Part shown: piece after piece, positions 1 to 8,172 of the stretch | How the letters are laid out: each line of letters begins with the position of its first letter | How positions within the stretch are numbered: position 1 is the stretch's first letter | From: Candidatus Omnitrophota bacterium | GTDB taxonomy: Bacteria; Omnitrophota; Gorgyraeia; 2-01-FULL-45-10 | Direction: 5' to 3' | NCBI GenBank assembly: GCA_017993955.1 | Contig: JAGOLR010000008.1 | Location: forward strand, 1 to 46,144 | DNA: 46,144 nucleotides | The notes under the pieces: model-generated | What the model was told of the DNA's origin: nothing | The model's input: the letters and a program-made list of their open reading frames with translations, nothing else | Databases searched by the model: none | Made by a program: the position numbers and the translations under genes

Positions 1-350
1 GGCCTATCCAGATAAACCTGGTGCCCGAAAACGCGCCGTATTTAAAAAATGCCGATTTATTGATAGCGGCGGACTGTGTCCCGTTCGCATATGCCAATTT
101 CCATAGCGATCTACTTAAGGGTAAGACCCTGCTTGTGGGGTGCCCGAAGCTTGACGATCTGGAGTTTTACCGGGAAAAGGTAGGCAGGATAATAAAAAAT
201 AACGGACCAAAATCGGTTACTTACGCTCACATGGAGGTGCCGTGTTGTTTTGGTCTCATCGGTATTATAGAGGATGCGATCGCGTCATCCGGTAAAAATA
301 TCCCTTTCAAGGATGTGACGATAACTTTACAAGGAGAGATGAAGGAGTGA
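1..350 (+). CDS. Ferredoxin-type 4Fe-4S protein, C-terminal part (truncated by window edge)
   Basis: The reading frame is open to the left edge (it can be read from base 3), so this is the C-terminal ~115 residues of a longer gene; a GTG at 21 is internal. The visible part has the pattern ADCVPFAYANFH, then GKTLLVGCPKLDD, then a segment with VPCCFGL. I recognise this as the C-terminal domain of 4Fe-4S ferredoxin-like proteins of strict anaerobes that sit next to hybrid cluster protein genes; the ferredoxin motifs themselves would lie upstream of the window. The stop codon overlaps the start of the next gene (GTGA), so the two are translationally coupled, and hcp follows. A role as electron donor or redox partner for Hcp is an inference from this context. 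Confidence 0.75.
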   Translation, partial: PIQINLVPENAPYLKNADLLIAADCVPFAYANFHSDLLKGKTLLVGCPKLDDLEFYREKVGRIIKNNGPKSVTYAHMEVPCCFGLIGIIEDAIASSGKNIPFKDVTITLQGEMKE

Positions 351-592
351 TCAATGGTTGCCCGGGAGCCGACCGTTTCCACAAGCCGCAACCAGAAAAC
401 ATTAGTTGTCCGTTTTGCGGCCAGGAAGTCGAGATATGGACGGATGAGCTATCCGCCAAGTGTCCGGGATGTAAAAAAGATGTGCCGCGCGATCTGGGGC
501 AATGCTGTATAGGATGGTGCAAACACGCCAGAGAATGCGTAGGCGACGAGCTCTACAGGAAATATTTGGAGCAAAAGAAGAAAGGGAGGTAG
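347..592 (+). CDS. Small cysteine-rich zinc-ribbon-like protein
   Basis: 81 residues. The GTG start overlaps the previous stop (GTGA), with an AAGGAG ribosome-binding site at 331-336. Two CPxC knuckles (SCPFCGQ and KCPGCKK) about 20 residues apart form a typical zinc ribbon or rubredoxin-like knuckle pair. A second cysteine cluster follows (CC, WCKHARECVG). The family is not one I can name. Its position between a ferredoxin-like gene and hcp, with 3 bases before the hcp start, suggests an accessory role in the Hcp redox module. It has no signal peptide or membrane segment. Confidence 0.7.
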   Translation: MINGCPGADRFHKPQPENISCPFCGQEVEIWTDELSAKCPGCKKDVPRDLGQCCIGWCKHARECVGDELYRKYLEQKKKGR

Positions 593-595
593 AGG

Positions 596-1885
596 ATGTT
601 TTGTTATCAGTGTGAGCAGACGGCGCTCGGGACAGGATGCACTAAAGTAGGTGTATGCGGTAAGGATCCGGATATTCAGAGTTTACAGGATATACTTTTA
701 TACGGGCTTAAAGGAATAGCAGCATATGCCTACCACGCGCGGGAGCTTGGCGCGCACTCGGAAGAGGTTGATGCCTTCATGCATGAGGCATTGTTTAAAA
801 CCGTAACAAACGTAAGTTTTGACCTCGGTCAGCATATCGAGCTGGTGCTTAAATGCGGGATGGTGAACTTGAAAGTTATGGAATTATTGGACAAGGCCCA
901 TACCGAAAGGTTCGGCAACCCTGTCCCGACGGCGGTCGACACAGGCACCAAGGCCGGGCCCGGGATAGTCGTTACGGGGCACGATCTTCTGGATCTTTAT
1001 GAACTTCTGAAACAAACTGAAGGTACGGGTATCAATATATATACCCATAGTGAGATGATTCCGGCCCACGCATATCCCGGATTGAAAAAGTTCAAGCATC
1101 TTGCGGGTAATTACGGAGGCGCTTGGCAGGATCAGAAAAAAGAGTTCGCCGGATTTAACGGGGCGATACTTGCCACTACAAATTGCGTTCTCATACCGCC
1201 TGCCAATAGTTATCTCGACAGACTGTTTACAGTGGGGATTACCGGCGTGCCGGGAGCTACTCATATAAAGGGGCGGGATTTTTCTCCTCTTATCAAACGT
1301 GCCAAGGAGCTAAAACCGCTCGCCGCATCTCCGGGTAAGTCTATCATGACCGGCTTTCATCACACAGCCATACTGGGAATCACCGATAAGATAATAGATG
1401 CCGTAAAGAAAGGCAAGATAAAACATTTCTTCCTTATAGGGGGCTGTGACGGGGCCAAGCCCGGACGTAATTATTACACGGAATTCGCGGAGAGGGTGCC
1501 GAAAGACTGCGTTATACTGACGCTCGCCTGCGGGAAGTACCGTTTTAACAAGCTCGATTTCGGAGAGATAGACGGGATACCGCGTCTCATAGACCTGGGC
1601 CAGTGCAACAACGCCTATTCGGCGATACAGGTCGCGGTAGCTTTGTCCAAGGTGTTTAATTGCGGAGTGAACGATCTTCCCTTGTCCATGGTTCTTTCAT
1701 GGTTTGAACAGAAAGCCGTTGCGATACTTCTGACGCTTCTCGCGCTCGATATAAAGGGCATCAGGGTAGGGCCGACACCGCCTGCTTTTATAACGCCGAA
1801 TGTCTTCAAGGTATTGCAGGATAAGTTCGATCTTAAACTGATAACTACACCTGACCAGGACCTGAAAGATATATTGAAAAAATAG
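596..1885 (+). CDS. hcp: Hybrid cluster protein (hydroxylamine / NO reductase), short form
   Basis: 429 residues. The N-terminus carries cysteines C3, C6, C15 and C21, the spacing of class I/III Hcp proteins that bind a [4Fe-4S] cluster. Further on are the hybrid-cluster ligand segments: THSEM...AHAYPG with conserved histidines, QKKEF, TTNCV, GGCDGA, LACGKYRFN and DLGQCNNAYSA. Classical class I proteins are about 550 residues. This one is shorter by roughly 110-120 residues in the region after the first cluster, as in the compact class III proteins. Hcp reduces NO or hydroxylamine in the cytoplasm of anaerobes and also acts in S-nitrosylation. The gene follows the zinc-ribbon gene by 3 bases, with an AGGTAGAGG ribosome-binding region. 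It is the last well-supported gene of its run. Confidence 0.95.
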   Translation: MFCYQCEQTALGTGCTKVGVCGKDPDIQSLQDILLYGLKGIAAYAYHARELGAHSEEVDAFMHEALFKTVTNVSFDLGQHIELVLKCGMVNLKVMELLDKAHTERFGNPVPTAVDTGTKAGPGIVVTGHDLLDLYELLKQTEGTGINIYTHSEMIPAHAYPGLKKFKHLAGNYGGAWQDQKKEFAGFNGAILATTNCVLIPPANSYLDRLFTVGITGVPGATHIKGRDFSPLIKRAKELKPLAASPGKSIMTGFHHTAILGITDKIIDAVKKGKIKHFFLIGGCDGAKPGRNYYTEFAERVPKDCVILTLACGKYRFNKLDFGEIDGIPRLIDLGQCNNAYSAIQVAVALSKVFNCGVNDLPLSMVLSWFEQKAVAILLTLLALDIKGIRVGPTPPAFITPNVFKVLQDKFDLKLITTPDQDLKDILKK

Positions 1886-1901
1886 GAAAGGGGTGATATA
1901 C

Positions 1902-1961
1902 ATGAGAGTAACGATACATTACTGGCTGAGGCCGGTTGCGCATTGCAAAGAGGGTTGCTGA
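1902..1961 (+). CDS. Possible 19-residue peptide
   Basis: An ATG at 1902 lies 7 bases after a strong AAAGGGGTGA ribosome-binding sequence, itself just after the hcp stop. It opens a 19-codon frame beginning MRVTIHYW and ending HCKEGC before TGA. I do not recognise the peptide. It ends 4 bases before the outer stem of the structured module at 1966-2098. Either it is a genuine small protein of the hcp operon, or the remnant of a gene cut short when the module arrived. Confidence is low because of its length. Confidence 0.35.
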   Translation: MRVTIHYWLRPVAHCKEGC

Positions 1962-1965
1962 ATTT

Positions 1966-2098
1966 GGACCATCTTAGGATTGGGTATTCCACAGGGACCC
2001 GGATTTCCCATAGGGAAATCCAGCTTCGTAAAACACAAATTTTCTTTGTAAAATTTGTGTTTTAAGACCCTGTTACATACCCAATCCTAGGGTGGTCC
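1966..2098 (+). repeat. Structured multi-stem module, copy A (candidate ncRNA element)
   Basis: A 133-nt nested fold. The outer stem pairs 1966-1987 with 2077-2098: 22 pairs unbroken if G-U pairs are allowed, including wobbles that break the DNA palindrome. Inside it, ACAGGG (1991-1996) pairs with CCCTGT (2068-2073), enclosing two hairpins: a 9-bp GGATTTCCC hairpin (2001-2021) and a 14-bp AAAACACAAATTTT hairpin (2030-2062). The second is flanked by CTTCGT and AAGACCC. The same architecture recurs at 28783 and 34883 with different stem sequences. There is no U-tract after it, so it is not a classical terminator. Strand is assigned from the G-U pairs and the neighbouring genes. Confidence 0.8.
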
Positions 2099-2119
2099 TT
2101 AAATCGTAAGGAGGATAAG

Positions 2120-2626
2120 ATGATCCGAGCAATTACACTTAATGGCAATAAATTAACTCTCCTTGGTAAAGAGGTAAAGGTAGGCGATAAAGCGCCGGAT
2201 TTTACGGCTACGAGTCAGGATATGAAAGATGTGAAGCTGTCGGATTTTAAAGGCAAGATAAAGGTTATATCTTCGTTTCCTTCCCTTGATACCCCCGTAT
2301 GCGATCTACAGGTAAAAGAGTTTAATAAGCGTTCTGTGGCCTTTTCTCCCGATGTCATCGTCATAGGCATCAGCAAAGACCTGCCGTTTGCGCAGAAAAG
2401 ATTTTGCAGCGAGCATGGTATAAAGAACGTCGTGGTCTCTGATTACAAAACATCTTCTTTTGGGATGAATTACGGGCTTCTTATTGATGAGCTTAAGCTT
2501 TTAGCCCGGGCGGTGATCATTATTGATAAAAATGACGTTGTGCGTTATATACAGGTGGTGCCGGAACTGGCCACTCCTCCGGATTACGATACCGCATTAA
2601 AAACGCTCTCTTCGCTGGCCGGATAA
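2120..2626 (+). CDS. tpx: Thiol peroxidase (atypical 2-Cys peroxiredoxin)
   Basis: 168 residues, the standard Tpx length. The peroxidatic cysteine C61 lies in PSLDTPVCDLQVKEFN, the Tpx hallmark, with the threonine three residues before it. The second cysteine, C96 (KRFCSEHG), corresponds to the resolving cysteine of Tpx. The N-terminal segment GDKAPDFTAT is typical of the peroxiredoxin fold. It reduces hydroperoxides in the cytoplasm using thioredoxin; thioredoxin reductase and a glutaredoxin-like protein are encoded downstream. The start follows a clear AAGGAGG site at 2109. It opens the oxidative-stress island and is separated from hcp by module A. Confidence 0.93.
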   Translation: MIRAITLNGNKLTLLGKEVKVGDKAPDFTATSQDMKDVKLSDFKGKIKVISSFPSLDTPVCDLQVKEFNKRSVAFSPDVIVIGISKDLPFAQKRFCSEHGIKNVVVSDYKTSSFGMNYGLLIDELKLLARAVIIIDKNDVVRYIQVVPELATPPDYDTALKTLSSLAG

Positions 2627-2685
2627 AATTTATAATACAATTTCGGAAGATGATGATATAATAGCTGTCGGGTGACGGGAAGGAT

Positions 2686-3324
2686 ATGCTCGATAATCTG
2701 CACTGGCTGGGCCATTCAGGTTTCAGGTGGGAAGGGTCGAAGACATTATATTTCGATCCTTACAAACTTGCGTCGTCTGCCAAAAAAGCGGATGTGATAT
2801 TAGTCTCGCATGAGCATTTCGATCATTGTTCTATCGATGATATAGCTAAAATATCGACCGGCGAAACCGCTATAGTCGCAAGTGACGACGCCGGCAAAGA
2901 GTTGCAACGCGCAAAGGTTCTTTGTAATAATATCTTTATACTTACTCCCGGGGGTTCTATTAGCATATCGGGGATAAAGATAATAGCCGTGGCTGCATAT
3001 AATACAAATAAAAAGTTTCACACAAAGGGATCGAACAAGCTCGGTTTTGTAGTTACTATGGACGGCATATCGGTATACCATGCCGGAGATACCGATGACA
3101 TACCCGAGATGAAGGATATAAAATGCGATATAGCCCTAGTTCCCGTAAGCGGCACGTATGTGATGACGGCGGATGAGGCGGCGCGGGCGGTATTGAATAT
3201 AAAACCCAGATATGCAGTGCCTATGCATTACGGAGAAGTTGCCGGGACGCCGGAAGACGCTAAAAGGTTCCAAGGACTTCTGAAAGATCGTATCGAGACC
3301 CGTATACTTAAAAAGGAGAAATGA
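2686..3324 (+). CDS. MBL-fold metal-dependent hydrolase (UlaG/UPF0173-like)
   Basis: 212 residues. The metallo-beta-lactamase metal motif HxHxDH is visible as SHEHFDHCS near residue 45. Further ligands are likely in YHAGDTDD (about residue 130) and at the late histidine in PMHYGEV. The N-terminus [13 protein letters not shown] is typical of the UlaG-like / UPF0173 branch of these hydrolases. The substrate cannot be told from sequence. A GGAAGG site precedes the ATG, and a TATAAT-like -10 at 2657-2662 may start a transcript, although no good -35 is present. Its stop overlaps an ATGA just before the rubredoxin start, so these genes are probably co-transcribed. Confidence 0.85.
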   Translation: MLDNLHWLGHSGFRWEGSKTLYFDPYKLASSAKKADVILVSHEHFDHCSIDDIAKISTGETAIVASDDAGKELQRAKVLCNNIFILTPGGSISISGIKIIAVAAYNTNKKFHTKGSNKLGFVVTMDGISVYHAGDTDDIPEMKDIKCDIALVPVSGTYVMTADEAARAVLNIKPRYAVPMHYGEVAGTPEDAKRFQGLLKDRIETRILKKEK

Positions 3325-3325
3325 C

Positions 3326-3484
3326 ATGGATAAGTATAAATGCACAGTTTGTAATTATATTTACGATCCGGCCGCAGGGGATCCGGATACCGGTGTGAAG
3401 CCGGGGACGCCTTTCGAAAAACTTCCGGATGATTGGGTGTGCCCGCTTTGCGGCGCTCCAAAGAGCGATTTTGAAAAGATCTAA
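3326..3484 (+). CDS. Rubredoxin
   Basis: 52 residues, the normal rubredoxin length. Two knuckles bind one Fe: [10 protein letters not shown] (C6, C9) and [12 protein letters not shown] (C39, C42), with the conserved PDDWVCP before the second. It is a soluble one-electron carrier. The start lies 2 bases after the stop of the MBL gene, with AAGGAG at 3312-3317. In anaerobes rubredoxin passes electrons to flavodiiron protein and superoxide reductase, both encoded 3.5-5 kb downstream, so this is likely their donor. Confidence 0.95.
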   Translation: MDKYKCTVCNYIYDPAAGDPDTGVKPGTPFEKLPDDWVCPLCGAPKSDFEKI

Positions 3485-3527
3485 ATCTCAAAAACTGATA
3501 GCGACAAACAAAAAAAGGAGAGCGAAC

Positions 3528-3713
3528 ATGAAAGTAACAATCGATGCCGATGCATGTGTTGGTTGCGGTCTGTGTGCAAGCACCTGCCCCGAAGTATACG
3601 TTATGGAAGGCGACAAAGCTGTTGTAGTCGGTAATTCAGTCCCGAAAGAATTTGAAGAGTCGGCCAAGAAAGGCGCCGAGGACTGTCCGGTTACCGCCAT
3701 AACGGTATCCTGA
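3528..3713 (+). CDS. Single-cluster [4Fe-4S] ferredoxin
   Basis: 61 residues from the ATG at 3528, which has AAAGGAG 8 bases upstream. The frame is open further upstream, but that stretch overlaps rubredoxin and is not credible. Cluster ligands are C10, C13 and C16 in CVGCGLCASTCP and the distant C53 in EDCPVTAI. C20 is an extra cysteine, as in Thermotoga-type single-cluster ferredoxins. Acidic residues are common, as usual for the family. It lies directly before the 2-oxoacid:ferredoxin oxidoreductase genes and is their probable electron acceptor. Confidence 0.93.
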   Translation: MKVTIDADACVGCGLCASTCPEVYVMEGDKAVVVGNSVPKEFEESAKKGAEDCPVTAITVS

Positions 3714-3751
3714 TCAGCTAAAAGCCTCTATATACATAAAAAGGCCTGCCT

Positions 3752-5419
3752 ATGCGTGAACTTTCGATCCTGATAGGGGGAAAGGCCGGATACGGTGTCG
3801 ATAAATCCGGTACAGTAATAGCCAATGTGCTGGGCAGGCTCGGCTATTACGTATATGTATATCGCGATTATCCCTCGCTCATAAGAGGCGGCCACACTTA
3901 TTCCATAATAAGATCATCAGACGAGAAGATCGGCTCCCACAAAAACGGGGTCGATCTTCTTTTGGCTTTGAACCAGGATGCCATAGATGTGCATAAGTCC
4001 AAGATGTCGGACGGCGCTTCCATAATCTACGATTCCGATTCTGTAAAGCCGGATACATTGCCTCCCGGCAAAGATGCGATAGGCATCCCACTGGTGAAGA
4101 TCAGCCAGGAGGAGAAGGCGCCCGAGATAATGCGTAATACCTGCCTTATCGGGGCTATGTGTAAGGCGCTCGGTATAGATTTATCGGTATTGGAAAAGGT
4201 TATAAAAAAAGAATTTGATAATGATACGGAGTCCAATATAAAAATAGCTCGACGCGGCTATGACGGCTCAAGGCCAGTATTAAAAATAGATATCATGGCG
4301 GGCAGAAAGTTGCCCACGATTACCGGGAACGAAGCCTTGTCGCTAGGGCTTATCCGCGGAGGCCTGAAAACATATATAGCCTATCCCATGACGCCGACAT
4401 CACCGATATTGCATTTTATGGCATCGGTGGCGGATAGATTCTCCCTTAAGGTGATACACCCTGAAAGCGAGATAGCGGTGATTTTAATGGCCACCGGCTG
4501 CGCTTATGCCGGGGACAAAGTTGCTGTGGGGACTTCGGGGGGCGGGTTCTGTCTTATGACGGAAGGCTTGAGTTTTTCCGGCATGGCCGAGATCCCGGTA
4601 GTGATAGTATTGGGGCAGCGACCCGGGCCTTCTACCGGACTACCCACTTACAGCACTCAGACCGAACTATTATTTGCGCTTAATGCCGGACAGGGAGAAT
4701 TCACTCGTTTTGTCGTAGCCCCAGGAGACGCGGAGGAGGCTTATAGCTGGTCGCAAGTAGCCTTGAACATGTCATGGAAATACCAGGTCCCTTCTATTAT
4801 TTTGACCGATAAGACATTGGGTGAGGGTTTGTACAGCTTTGATCGGTCTTTATGCGAAGATATCGAAGAGGCCCTTCCGGAATCATGGGACCATGCCGGA
4901 GAATATAGGCGTTACGCGGATACCAAAACAGGAGTTTCGCCTTTAGCTTTTCCATCGGAGAAGGGCGCTGTGGTAAAGGTAAATAGCTATGAACACGATG
5001 AGTCAGGATTTTCGACTGAAGACCCTGCCCTGACAATCAAGATGCAGGATAAGAGGTTTCGTAAGGCAACCTACTTGGCCAACGATTTAGATGCTTACGA
5101 GCCAGTCAGGATATACGGAGAAAAAGATGCTTCCAGGGCGCTCTTATGTTGGGGGTCTAATAAACCGGTTTGTATCGAAGCGGCAAAGAGGATTGGTCTA
5201 AAAGTGGTTCAGATAGCGGTATTTTCTCCTTTCCCCGCAAACCGTTTAAAGGAAGCGTTAAGCGGCGTTAAAGAGATAATAGGCGTGGAATCCAACGCTA
5301 CGGGCCAAATGGCCCGCCTCGTAAGCGAATACGGCTTTACGGTCGACAGAAGCATCACCAAATACGACGGCCGTCCTTTCAGTGTAGACGAGTTGATAGA
5401 TAAATTACGTAAGACGTGA
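3752..5419 (+). CDS. korA: 2-oxoacid:ferredoxin oxidoreductase, fused gamma-alpha subunit
   Basis: 555 residues. The gamma domain comes first (residues ~1-180: LIGGKAGYGVDKSG...RDYPSLIRGGHTYSI), then the alpha domain (from ~190: GNEALSLGLIRGG, YPMTPTSPI). This is the usual KorA-type fusion. With the beta subunit encoded next it oxidatively decarboxylates a 2-oxoacid to an acyl-CoA, reducing ferredoxin. The sequence alone does not show whether the substrate is 2-oxoglutarate, a branched-chain 2-oxoacid or pyruvate, so the symbol is provisional. The start follows a poor ribosome-binding site (AAAAAGG). The last codons and stop merge into a GTAAGACGTGAG heptamer array. Confidence 0.88.
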   Translation: MRELSILIGGKAGYGVDKSGTVIANVLGRLGYYVYVYRDYPSLIRGGHTYSIIRSSDEKIGSHKNGVDLLLALNQDAIDVHKSKMSDGASIIYDSDSVKPDTLPPGKDAIGIPLVKISQEEKAPEIMRNTCLIGAMCKALGIDLSVLEKVIKKEFDNDTESNIKIARRGYDGSRPVLKIDIMAGRKLPTITGNEALSLGLIRGGLKTYIAYPMTPTSPILHFMASVADRFSLKVIHPESEIAVILMATGCAYAGDKVAVGTSGGGFCLMTEGLSFSGMAEIPVVIVLGQRPGPSTGLPTYSTQTELLFALNAGQGEFTRFVVAPGDAEEAYSWSQVALNMSWKYQVPSIILTDKTLGEGLYSFDRSLCEDIEEALPESWDHAGEYRRYADTKTGVSPLAFPSEKGAVVKVNSYEHDESGFSTEDPALTIKMQDKRFRKATYLANDLDAYEPVRIYGEKDASRALLCWGSNKPVCIEAAKRIGLKVVQIAVFSPFPANRLKEALSGVKEIIGVESNATGQMARLVSEYGFTVDRSITKYDGRPFSVDELIDKLRKT

Positions 5420-5444
5420 GATGTCAGATGTAAGACGTCTGTGG
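5408..5444. repeat. Heptamer array (AGACGTA type), one-sided
   Basis: About five degenerate 7-nt units of the type GTAAGAC/GTGAGAT/GTCAGAT/GTAAGAC. They begin in the last codons of korA, supply its TGA stop and run into the gap before korB. The same unit family, with both arms, is at 17361-17444. Confidence 0.6.
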
Positions 5445-5473
5445 TAACTAAGTGGCGCTAACATAAAAATAAT

Positions 5474-6319
5474 ATGAGAGAGATTAATACAACTGCTAAA
5501 AATACGTGGTGCCCGGGCTGCGGGAATTTCGCTATATACAATTCCATAATGTCTGTGCTTACATCGATGGCAGGAGAAGGACTGTCCCTAGATAATGTCG
5601 TGCTGGTTTCCGGCATAGGATGTCATGCCAAGATAGCGGATTATATAAATGTAAACAGTTTTTATTCCCTTCACGGCAGGGTGGTGCCTCCCGCAAGCGG
5701 CATAAAGATAAGCCGTCCAGGATTAACGGTTATAGGCCACGCCGGAGACGGTGATGCTTATGGAGAGGGGCTAGAGCATCTGGTATTCGCGGCCAAGAGA
5801 AATATAGACATAACGATGATCATACATAATAACCGTGTCTACGGTCTGACTACAGGACAATATACTCCGACCTCGCCTCTAGGCTTTAAGGGGCGCTCCA
5901 CTCCTTACGGTACCAAGGAGCTGCCGATCAACCCTATTGAAATCATGCTGTCAAGCGGAGCGACTTTTGTCGCAAGAACTACTTCTCGCGCAATGGAAAA
6001 TATGAAGAAAGTTTTTAAAGAGGCTGTCATGCATAAAGGTTTTTCCATTGTGGATGTTCTGCAGGTATGCGTTACTTATGACAACCTTTATGATTATTAT
6101 GATAAGCATGTATATGAGATGACCGAACACGATCCTTCCGATTACGACAAGGCTCTGGTCAGAGCGAGGGAATGGGATTATAATAAAGACGCAAAGATAC
6201 CGCTAGGTGTCTTTTATAAGAAGGATTCTCCTTCTTTTGAAACAGCATTCGTTTCCAAAGGCGCGGTTTCCGGGGCCAATGTCCCGGAAGTGGCCAAATT
6301 TTTGGCGGATAAAATTTAA
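5474..6319 (+). CDS. korB: 2-oxoacid:ferredoxin oxidoreductase, beta subunit (ThDP-binding)
   Basis: 281 residues, typical of KorB-type beta subunits. C13 and C16 in TWCPGCGNFAI bind the proximal [4Fe-4S] cluster together with a later cysteine. The thiamine diphosphate motif is GDGDAYGEG followed ~25 residues later by HNNRVYGLTTGQ. It completes the enzyme with the upstream gene: ThDP and the catalytic chemistry reside here, CoA and 2-oxoacid binding mainly in alpha. The gap to korA is 54 bases, filled by a repeat, and no strong ribosome-binding site is seen before the ATG. Confidence 0.9.
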   Translation: MREINTTAKNTWCPGCGNFAIYNSIMSVLTSMAGEGLSLDNVVLVSGIGCHAKIADYINVNSFYSLHGRVVPPASGIKISRPGLTVIGHAGDGDAYGEGLEHLVFAAKRNIDITMIIHNNRVYGLTTGQYTPTSPLGFKGRSTPYGTKELPINPIEIMLSSGATFVARTTSRAMENMKKVFKEAVMHKGFSIVDVLQVCVTYDNLYDYYDKHVYEMTEHDPSDYDKALVRAREWDYNKDAKIPLGVFYKKDSPSFETAFVSKGAVSGANVPEVAKFLADKI

Positions 6320-6328
6320 AGGAGACTT

Positions 6329-6850
6329 ATGGACCCAAATGTCCTTCACAACATAAGCTACGGAATGTATGTAGTCTCTTCCTTTAAAGAGGGAAAGTTG
6401 AACGGCCAGATAGCGAATTCAGTGATACAGATAACGAGTGAGCCGATAACGATCGCCATAAGCATAAATAAGATAAACCTCACCCATGAATTCATAAAGG
6501 CGAGCTCGCTTTTTACCGTAAGCATACTAGATGAAAAGACGCCCCTGCCGTTCATAGGGAAATTCGGTTTCAGGTCAGGTAAGACGGCAGATAAATTCAA
6601 GGATACGAAGTACGAGATATTAGATTCCGGTTGTCCGGCCGTAACGGAAAATTCCATATGTTATCTGGAAGCTAAGCTTATAAAAGAGTTCGATTGCATA
6701 ACACACACTTTGTTCTTCGGACAGATGACGATGTCCAAGATGCTGATGCAGGGAAAACCCATGACGTACGAGTATTATCATCAGGTAAAGCGCGGGACCA
6801 CTCCTGCTACCGCGCCTACATATATCAAGGGGGAGGATAACAACAAATGA
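6329..6850 (+). CDS. Flavin reductase-like protein (FMN-binding split barrel)
   Basis: 173 residues. The early segment (NISYGMYVVSSF...NGQIANSVIQITSEP) is the family hallmark where FMN binds; TPLPFIGKFGFRSGKTADKF follows. Relatives in anaerobes are called high-molecular-weight rubredoxin or flavoredoxin-like and reduce rubredoxin or flavodiiron proteins with NAD(P)H or ferredoxin. GGAGAC precedes the ATG, 9 bases after korB. Its stop overlaps the start of the flavodiiron gene by 4 bases (ATGA), which supports a joint role. Confidence 0.88.
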   Translation: MDPNVLHNISYGMYVVSSFKEGKLNGQIANSVIQITSEPITIAISINKINLTHEFIKASSLFTVSILDEKTPLPFIGKFGFRSGKTADKFKDTKYEILDSGCPAVTENSICYLEAKLIKEFDCITHTLFFGQMTMSKMLMQGKPMTYEYYHQVKRGTTPATAPTYIKGEDNNK

Positions 6851-8031
6851 AACCGCTTGAATTGGTAAAAGGTATATACTGGGTCGGCGCGGTCGACTGG
6901 AACGTGAGAAACTTCCACGGACACACCTACACCACAAAGAGAGGTACTACTTATAACGCATATCTTATCGTGGACGAAAAGATAGCGCTTGTAGATACTG
7001 TGTATGGCCCATTTGCCGGCGAACTTGTCGAAAGGATCCGCGCTATAGTCTCGCCGGAAAAGATAGATTACGTAATATCGAATCACGTAGAGACCGACCA
7101 TTCCGGCGCTATGCCCGAAATCATGAAGCTTTGCCCCAAGGCAAAAGTTTATTGCACTGCGAAAGGCAAAGACGGTCTTTATAAAAACTACTACGGCAAC
7201 TGGGACTTTGTTACGGTGAAGACCGGGGATGTCTTAAAACTCGGCAGGCGAAGCCTGAAATTCATAGAAGCCCCGATGATACACTGGCCTGACAGCATGT
7301 TCACCTATTGCCCGGAAGAGGCTATCCTGATGCCCAATGACGCATTCGGGCAGCACATAGCTACGAGCGGCAGGTTTGATGACGAAGTCGATAGTTGCGC
7401 GCTAATGGATGAGGCATCCGCTTACTATGCCAACATCCTGTGGCCGCTGGGCGGAATAATATCCAGAAAGCTCGATGAAGTGCTCAAGATGAACCTTCCT
7501 ATCAAGATTATCGCGCCAAGCCACGGAATAATATGGCGCAAGGACCCTATGAAGATAGTAAATGCCTATGCGTCTTGGACCAAGGAGCCCACCAAGCGTA
7601 AGGCCGTCATAATTTACGAGACCATGTGGAAGTCCACCGAAATAATGGCGAAATGCATCGCGCAGGGTTTGGTCGATTCCGGGGTCGAGGTCGGTATCCA
7701 CGACGTGACAGAGGCCGATCATACAGCTCTAGTTCAGGAGATGTTCGATGCCAAGGCTTTTTTAGTAGGATCATCTACGCATGACAACGATATGCTTCCC
7801 AATATTGCCGGTTTTCTCGAGCTTCTGAAAGGCTTTAAGCCTAAGGGCAGGATCGCCGCGGCATTCGGTTCCTATGGTTGGGCGGGGGGAGCGGTCCAGG
7901 AGATAGAGAAGGTATTGAAAGAATGCGGTACACCGCTTGCGCAAGATTCTATATCGGTAAAATATGTTCCGGATGTCGAAGAACGCAAGAGGTGCTACCA
8001 GTTCGGCGTAGATCTCGCAAGGAAACTTTGA
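6847..8031 (+). CDS. Flavodiiron protein (A-type flavoprotein, O2/NO reductase)
   Basis: 394 residues, the standard two-domain form. The N-terminal MBL-like domain carries all di-iron ligands at the expected spacing: H80, E82, D84 (with H85) in NHVETDHSG, then H146 in MIHWPDS, D165 in MPNDAFG and H226 in PSHGIIW. The C-terminal flavodoxin domain (from ~255, IIYETMWKSTEIMA) binds FMN. It reduces O2 to water and/or NO to N2O using rubredoxin electrons, in the cytoplasm. It overlaps the flavin reductase gene, and superoxide reductase follows. Whether O2 or NO is the preferred substrate cannot be read from sequence. Confidence 0.95.
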   Translation: MKPLELVKGIYWVGAVDWNVRNFHGHTYTTKRGTTYNAYLIVDEKIALVDTVYGPFAGELVERIRAIVSPEKIDYVISNHVETDHSGAMPEIMKLCPKAKVYCTAKGKDGLYKNYYGNWDFVTVKTGDVLKLGRRSLKFIEAPMIHWPDSMFTYCPEEAILMPNDAFGQHIATSGRFDDEVDSCALMDEASAYYANILWPLGGIISRKLDEVLKMNLPIKIIAPSHGIIWRKDPMKIVNAYASWTKEPTKRKAVIIYETMWKSTEIMAKCIAQGLVDSGVEVGIHDVTEADHTALVQEMFDAKAFLVGSSTHDNDMLPNIAGFLELLKGFKPKGRIAAAFGSYGWAGGAVQEIEKVLKECGTPLAQDSISVKYVPDVEERKRCYQFGVDLARKL

Positions 8032-8048
8032 TAAGATTTATAAACGTT

Positions 8049-8125
8049 GTCATTGCGAGCCCCGAAGGGGCGAAGCAATCTAAAAAAGAGATTGCTTCGT
8101 CGCGCTTCGCGCTCCTCGCAATGAC
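8049..8125. repeat. GTCATTGCGAG palindromic repeat, full copy
   Basis: Inverted termini GTCATTGCGAG and CTCGCAATGAC enclose two inner arms, CGAAGCAATCT and AGATTGCTTCG. Between terminus and inner arm on each side lies a small variable hairpin (CCCCGAAGGGG; CGCGCTTCGCG). It fills the gap between the flavodiiron and superoxide reductase genes. Confidence 0.85.
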
Positions 8126-8172
8126 GATATATGATACATGTAACATCACGAAATAATGGGGAGGTATGGCTT

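Noticed and set aside
3429-3527. Longer ferredoxin starting at 3429
   Set aside because: The upstream part overlaps rubredoxin in another frame and lacks similarity; a good ribosome-binding site marks the ATG at 3528.
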